From positions 1 through 8,899 of the forward strand of contig LUOC01000068.1 of assembly GCA_001626655.1 (NCBI GenBank): a stretch of DNA of 8,899 nucleotides. The letters run 5' to 3'. Shown here one piece after another: positions 5,637 through 8,899 of the stretch. Both the position numbers and the translations under genes were made by a program. The number at the start of each line of letters is the position of its first letter. Positions within the stretch are counted from its first letter, which is position 1. The stretch comes from Fidelibacterota bacterium REDSEA-S14_B6 (GTDB taxonomy: Bacteria; Fidelibacterota; Marinisomatia; Marinisomatales; S15-B10). A model generated the notes under the pieces. That model ran no database searches. It saw only the letters and a list, made by a program, of their open reading frames with translations, and was not told the DNA's origin.

Positions 5637-7525
5637 ATGCTCAGCGCTTTCAGTTCGCGCTTTGAGGTGATCACATTGAAGATGGTGCGAGTGGTGAAGA
5701 TGGCTGTAAACATACTGGTGAGGATTCCCCAGAAGAGGACAACGGCGAATCCTCGAATCGGTCCTGTGCCGAACTGCATCAGAACGAGCGCGGCGAGAAT
5801 GGTCGTAACGTTGGCGTCGATGATGGTGGTGATGGCCCGGGAGTAACCGCTGTCAATGGCGGAGCGGGGTGTTTTCCCTTTCCCCAACTCTTCCCTGATT
5901 CGCTCGAAGATGATAACGTTGGCGTCCACCGCCATGCCGACGGTGAGGATCAGCCCGGCGATGCCCGGAAGCGTGAGAGCCGCCTTGAACGCGGCGAGTA
6001 CTGCGAGGACGAGAATGAGATTCCACATCAGGGCGAACGATGCGATGAAGCCTGCGCCTTTGTAGTAGAAAGCCATAAACGTGAGGACGAGCAGAAGTCC
6101 TGTAATGATGGATCTCGTTCCCTGATCGATGGAATCCTGTCCCAGCGATGGCCCGACTGTCCGCTCTTCAATGATATCCACCGGAGCAGGCAGGGCGCCC
6201 GCTCTCAAAACGATTGCGATATCTTTCGCCTCGTTCATGTTGGCGAACCCTTCAACCTGAGTCTGTCCGTCACTAATCTTTGTACGGATGACCGGTGCCA
6301 TGTGAACTTTTCCGTCAAGGAGAATGGCGAGGCGCCGTCCCACGTTGGCGCCCGTAAGGCGAGACCACGTCTTAGCCCCCTCGGAGTTCATGCTGAGGGT
6401 GACAATCGGCTGGCCGTTGTAGAGCGTCGCCTGTGCCTCTTCGATAACGCCGCCGGTGAGCCCTGCATCGGACTCGAGGTGGTACATCCGGTAGAACGCC
6501 TCGGCTCCCCCTTCTGGAAGGGTCCAATTCTCAATCTCTTTGGTGAGCGAAAACCGTCCCTCGCCGGCATCGAGGAGACTCTGAATCTCCGCCATTTCAA
6601 TAATTCTGTTCACTGCCCGCAGGTTTTGCTCCGGGACGCCGAGATCGTTTCCGATCTGCCGAAGGAGCGAAGAAAAGGGCCGCTCCTCGAAAAGGTCCTT
6701 GTCCACCAGAACTTCGGACGTATCCTCGGCTACAGTATCTTCCTCTGTCGTGCCGAACAGCTCCGTCAACGACACCTCCTGCTCATCTGCTGTACGGGCT
6801 TCTGTCTCCTCGGCAACGGGCGTTTCTTCCGTCTCAAGCACACCGTCCAGTTCGTCACTCCCTTTCAGAACTCTGTCCATTCGCGTCAAGAGATTCTGCG
6901 TCACCGCTCCATCTTTCAGGAGGGCGAACTCCAGCAGGGCGGTACTTTCCAGGAGTGATCTTGCCCGGTCGGGATCCTGAATTCCCGCAAGTTCAACGAT
7001 GACACGCCTGTTTCCCTGCTTCTGAATGGTCGGCTCCGAGACGCCGAATTCGTCCACCCTGTTCTGTAAGATTTCCAGCGCCCTGTTGATGGCGTCCGTC
7101 GCCTCATCTTCAAGGGCGGTTTGAATAGCCGTCGGATCGCTCCCGTAATCCATAAAATATCTTGTGAGCCGCAGCTCCTGCGCCTGAGCCTCGGCCATAA
7201 AGCGGCCGATGAAGTTTTCTGTCGCCAGCTGATCCTCCGCCTTTACCTTATCGAAGACAGCGTAGAAGCGGTCATTCCGGTTTGAAGCGAGGTTCTCAAC
7301 GAGAGTCGGGATATCGACCTCCAGAACGATGTGCATACCGCCCTGTAGATCAAGTCCCTGGCGAATGCTCTTCTTCTCGAGGTCTTCCAATGTACCGGCT
7401 TCGGTCATGGCCGCCTTCTCATTCGCTGAGAGGGAATTGAACTTGAAAGTGGGGACGAGTGCGTAGAGTCCCCAAAGCAGGACTACGCCGATAACGATCA
7501 GTCTGGGTGTATTTTTCTTAAACAT
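5633..7525 (-). CDS. secD: Protein translocase subunit SecD
   Basis: SecD is the larger subunit of the SecDF export motor. From the ATG at 7525 it has 630 residues. Helix 1 spans about residues 8-26, followed by the conserved GLDLQGGMHIVLEVD (57-71). The periplasmic P1 region includes NRVDEFGVSEPTIQKQG (155-171). After it come LRAGALPAPVDIIEERTVGP (440-459), GQDSIDQG (462-469), the membrane core, and GMAVDANVIIFERIREE (530-546) with the proton-pathway Asp. An acidic, low-complexity insert lies at about 228-281 inside P1. A TTG at 7570 would add 15 residues (PAFPAGKTERKQQQ after the initiator). I prefer the ATG because the extension is not SecD-like and overlaps a promoter-like element; neither start has a strong Shine-Dalgarno sequence. 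The gene overlaps secF by 4 nt. YajC is not encoded beside it. Confidence 0.96.
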   Translation of the reverse strand: MFKKNTPRLIVIGVVLLWGLYALVPTFKFNSLSANEKAAMTEAGTLEDLEKKSIRQGLDLQGGMHIVLEVDIPTLVENLASNRNDRFYAVFDKVKAEDQLATENFIGRFMAEAQAQELRLTRYFMDYGSDPTAIQTALEDEATDAINRALEILQNRVDEFGVSEPTIQKQGNRRVIVELAGIQDPDRARSLLESTALLEFALLKDGAVTQNLLTRMDRVLKGSDELDGVLETEETPVAEETEARTADEQEVSLTELFGTTEEDTVAEDTSEVLVDKDLFEERPFSSLLRQIGNDLGVPEQNLRAVNRIIEMAEIQSLLDAGEGRFSLTKEIENWTLPEGGAEAFYRMYHLESDAGLTGGVIEEAQATLYNGQPIVTLSMNSEGAKTWSRLTGANVGRRLAILLDGKVHMAPVIRTKISDGQTQVEGFANMNEAKDIAIVLRAGALPAPVDIIEERTVGPSLGQDSIDQGTRSIITGLLLVLTFMAFYYKGAGFIASFALMWNLILVLAVLAAFKAALTLPGIAGLILTVGMAVDANVIIFERIREELGKGKTPRSAIDSGYSRAITTIIDANVTTILAALVLMQFGTGPIRGFAVVLFWGILTSMFTAIFTTRTIFNVITSKRELKALSI

Positions 7526-7567
7526 CTGTTGCTGTTTCCGCTCTGTCTTACCCGCCGGAAAAGCTGG

Positions 7568-7575
7568 CAAATTTA
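7568..7575 (-). promoter_or_regulatory. Possible TAnnTTTG promoter element before secD
   Basis: The minus strand reads TAAATTTG, an exact match to the -7 consensus TAnnTTTG described for the housekeeping sigma factor of Bacteroidota. A TTTA lies 16 bp upstream where a -33 TTTG would be expected, so that half is imperfect. Initiation here would leave a leader of roughly 35 nt before the secD ATG. The motif is short and A/T-rich, so chance is possible. Confidence 0.3.
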
Positions 7576-7587
7576 GGGCGATGTGTT

Positions 7588-7599
7588 ATGGTAAACCAT
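7588..7599. repeat. Short inverted repeat ATGGT-AA-ACCAT upstream of secD
   Basis: A perfect 5-bp inverted repeat with a 2-bp centre lies in the gap between the CDF-like gene and secD, just upstream of the predicted secD promoter element. The position would suit a small operator. No T-run follows it in the direction of transcription, so it is not a terminator for the CDF-like gene. Twelve bases are little evidence. Confidence 0.25.
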
Positions 7600-7651
7600 C
7601 ATTTTTCTGGAGAGGAAATTTGATGTCGGGCCAATACGGAGCCGCCATCTG

Positions 7652-8290
7652 TCACGACGCCTTTTCGAATGATTCTCTTCCCTCGCGGAACGACCAGAAA
7701 GCGATTCCGAGCGCTCCCAGCGAATCGAGTCCGCCCACGCCCGTGATCTCGTACCCCGCACTGGTGATCAGTACCACGACCGAGAGGTAAAGGCACGCCT
7801 TGGTGCAGTTGGCATCGGCGAGGAGGGCATCTGAATCGAGGACCCTGCCGATCTTCGTCTTGTGATGAACCAGCAACTGCATCGTCAAGATTGAGATTAC
7901 CGCGACGATAACCCCCCAGAAAGTTGTTTCCGGTGCATGCCCCTGCCAGAGGTCAGCTGCGGCAGTGAAGGCGAGGCCGGCCGTCAGCAGAAAGAAAGAG
8001 GCGCCAGTTATCCGCAAGGCTCGCCGTTCAAAGCGGTCACGCTCTTCACCAAGATTGTGCCGTATCCTGTGGACCATGTGAAGTATGCCGAGACCGGAGA
8101 TCACCTCCACAAACGAATCGAGGCCAAAGCCGAAAAGGGAGAGAGTCTCTCCCGCAAGACCGAGAATGACCGATACGACGCCCTCGATGAGATTGTATCC
8201 GATAGTGACGAGCGCCAGTATGTGGGCCGTGCGGTACAGCGAATCACGGAGGGACTTTGACTCATTCTCCGCTCTGTTCGGCGGGGACAC
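7652..8290 (-). CDS. CDF-like cation transporter, membrane domain only
   Basis: From the GTG at 8290 the product has 212 residues and about six membrane helices (near 21-43, 47-73, 93-113, 123-142, 166-186 and 187-203). It resembles the membrane domain of cation diffusion facilitators. YNLIEG (32-37) in helix 1 and GFGLDSFVEVISG (54-66) in helix 2 put Asp58 and Glu62 where classical members have the metal-binding D/H-xxx-D. SDALLADANCTKACLYLS (153-170) follows helix 4, and GLDSLGA in the last helix pair gives Asp189. It lacks the cytoplasmic C-terminal dimerisation domain of larger CDFs, as in some short 'cation transporter' families. The frame stays open to 8455, but those codons overlap the receptor gene and give a basic, non-family sequence, so an internal start is needed. 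The GTG lies 5 nt after the receptor stop and 10 nt after AGGA. A CTG at 8299 is the alternative. Likely exports or moves divalent metal at the inner membrane. Confidence 0.82.
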   Translation of the reverse strand: MSPPNRAENESKSLRDSLYRTAHILALVTIGYNLIEGVVSVILGLAGETLSLFGFGLDSFVEVISGLGILHMVHRIRHNLGEERDRFERRALRITGASFFLLTAGLAFTAAADLWQGHAPETTFWGVIVAVISILTMQLLVHHKTKIGRVLDSDALLADANCTKACLYLSVVVLITSAGYEITGVGGLDSLGALGIAFWSFREGRESFEKAS

Positions 8291-8295
8291 GACTT

Positions 8296-8899
8296 TCAGT
8301 TCCTCAGATGAAAAGAGATGACAAAGTTTCTCCCGGGGCCGTTCACGCCTGAACCGTGCTCGCGGTAATTGCGGTCGAGCAGGTTTTCGAGAGATAACTG
8401 CAGAATCAAGTTCCGGCCGAGCGTAACTCCCCCGCGGGCGTTGACGGTAAACCATCCGGGGGTACCGCCCGCAGGAATCCGGGGATCATCGAGGTCATCG
8501 GAAGACAACTTCTCCTGTTGTAAGGCGAAGCGGGCGAAACCGTCAACGAACAGTCCCCTTCGGCTCCACCGAATGCCCGCGAGTCCAAAGAGGGGAGGGA
8601 TACCGCCCACCGGTTCATTCAGCGTGGTGTTCTGGCCGGTGGTCGAAGTGAGATTGGCTCGGAAAGTGAGAGCGCTCACCGGGGAATAGTCGAAGGCGAA
8701 TTCCGCTCCACTGATCACCGCCTCACCGAGATTCCGCTTCGTCTTCACCTTGAACACCTCCCCATCGATCACAACACTGTCGGCGCCGGCGTAGCTGGCG
8801 TCATCACTGGTGAGAATATCGGTAATGTCGGACCGGTACACTGTTGCGCTCAGCCTGAGGTTCGGTGAAGAAACTTTAAGTCCCAAATCTGTATTGAGC
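8296..8899 (-). CDS. TonB-dependent outer-membrane receptor, C-terminal fragment (cut by window edge)
   Basis: The open frame enters from the right edge (LNTDLGLKVSSP...) and ends at a TGA at 8296, so only about the last 200 residues of the beta-barrel are seen; the plug and TonB box lie outside. The text alternates amphipathic strands with turns as in TonB-dependent receptors. Diagnostic segments are LRLSATVYRSDITDIL, NLGEAVISGAEFAFDYSP, DDPRIPAGGTPGWFTVNARG and the closing LSLENLLDRNYREHGSGVNG followed by PGRNFVISFHL. The terminal barrel strand 'ENLLDRNYREH' is the strongest evidence. The apparent initiator at 8886 is a TTG inside the frame, not a real start. Receptors of this kind import siderophores, cobalamin, metals or glycans. 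The closely following CDF-like gene favours a metal-related ligand, but the fragment does not prove it. Confidence 0.92.
   Translation of the reverse strand, partial: LNTDLGLKVSSPNLRLSATVYRSDITDILTSDDASYAGADSVVIDGEVFKVKTKRNLGEAVISGAEFAFDYSPVSALTFRANLTSTTGQNTTLNEPVGGIPPLFGLAGIRWSRRGLFVDGFARFALQQEKLSSDDLDDPRIPAGGTPGWFTVNARGGVTLGRNLILQLSLENLLDRNYREHGSGVNGPGRNFVISFHLRN
8301..8304 (-). promoter_or_regulatory. Ribosome binding site supporting the GTG start of the CDF-like gene
   Basis: AGGA on the minus strand, inside the final codons of the receptor gene, ends 10 nt before the GTG at 8290. The spacing is slightly long but usable. This is the main reason for preferring the GTG over the much longer open frame. 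Confidence 0.35.

Noticed and set aside
4695..5846. A 383-codon open frame on the plus strand, antisense to secF and the end of secD
   Set aside because: It is long, but the encoded sequence is highly charged and low in hydrophobic order, resembles no family, and covers the unmistakable SecF and SecD coding regions. It is a frame shadow kept open by codon bias.
6302..6958. A 218-codon plus-strand open frame within secD
   Set aside because: It lies wholly inside secD with no Shine-Dalgarno sequence or recognisable domain and is best read as an antisense shadow.
7526..7570. SecD start at the TTG at 7570
   Set aside because: The additional 15 residues are not SecD-like, there is no ribosome site before the TTG, and the codon overlaps a promoter-like element. 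The ATG at 7525 begins the usual short cytoplasmic tail (MFKKNTPRL).
7588..7610. Inverted repeat followed by TTTTT on the plus strand as a terminator
   Set aside because: The T-run is on the wrong side for the minus-strand genes, no plus-strand gene precedes it, and the stem is very short.
8291..8455. Extension of the CDF-like protein by 55 residues to an ATG at 8455
   Set aside because: It would overlap the receptor's conserved C-terminus by about 160 nt, and the extra residues are basic and unlike the family. The GTG at 8290 fits spacing and homology.
1..8899. Defence system, phage, insertion sequence, CRISPR or toxin-antitoxin content
   Set aside because: Every sizeable coding region belongs to a recognisable housekeeping, transport, redox or repair family, and no repeat array, transposase, integrase or terminal inverted repeats were seen.

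Overview
The window is dense and essentially single-stranded: every gene I can support lies on the minus strand, so transcription runs from right to left. GC content looks moderate to slightly high. The gene content is that of an ordinary free-living Gram-negative, diderm bacterium: a TonB-dependent outer-membrane receptor, a Tat-exported molybdenum hydroxylase and a separate SecD/SecF pair. A possible TAnnTTTG-type promoter element before secD and the style of the receptor and SecD proteins would fit the FCB superphylum (for example Marinimicrobia/SAR406 or Gemmatimonadota-like lineages). That placement is an inference from impression, not from a marker search.

Layout in the direction of transcription. 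(1) 8899-8296: the C-terminal barrel of a TonB-dependent receptor, cut by the window edge. It is followed after about 5 nt by a short, membrane-only cation-diffusion-facilitator-like transporter (8290-7652); together they look like a metal or siderophore uptake and handling pair. (2) 7525-4746: secD and secF, overlapping by ATGA, the proton-driven accessory motor of the Sec translocon. SecD carries an acidic low-complexity insert. (3) 4696-3809: an EamA/DMT-family permease. (4) 3746-43: a compact cluster starting after a good sigma70-like promoter. It holds the [2Fe-2S] subunit and the Tat-exported molybdopterin subunit of an IorAB-type hydroxylase, then an Ogt-type O6-alkylguanine-DNA alkyltransferase overlapping the large subunit by ATGA, then a DUF502 membrane protein. 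A strong Shine-Dalgarno sequence at the extreme left edge indicates that a further gene begins just outside the window.

Functionally the parts are envelope biogenesis (SecDF), envelope transport (receptor, CDF, EamA, DUF502) and a periplasmic oxidase module linked to a DNA alkylation-repair gene. No rRNA, tRNA, CRISPR array, insertion sequence, phage gene or convincing terminator was seen, and no gene-free stretch exceeds about 130 bases. I do not see a clearly new multi-gene system. The most interesting items are the very short or absent leader predicted for the IorA mRNA, the repeated heptamer there, the hydroxylase-Ogt translational overlap, the missing electron-acceptor subunit, the SecD insert and the DUF502 gene without a normal start.
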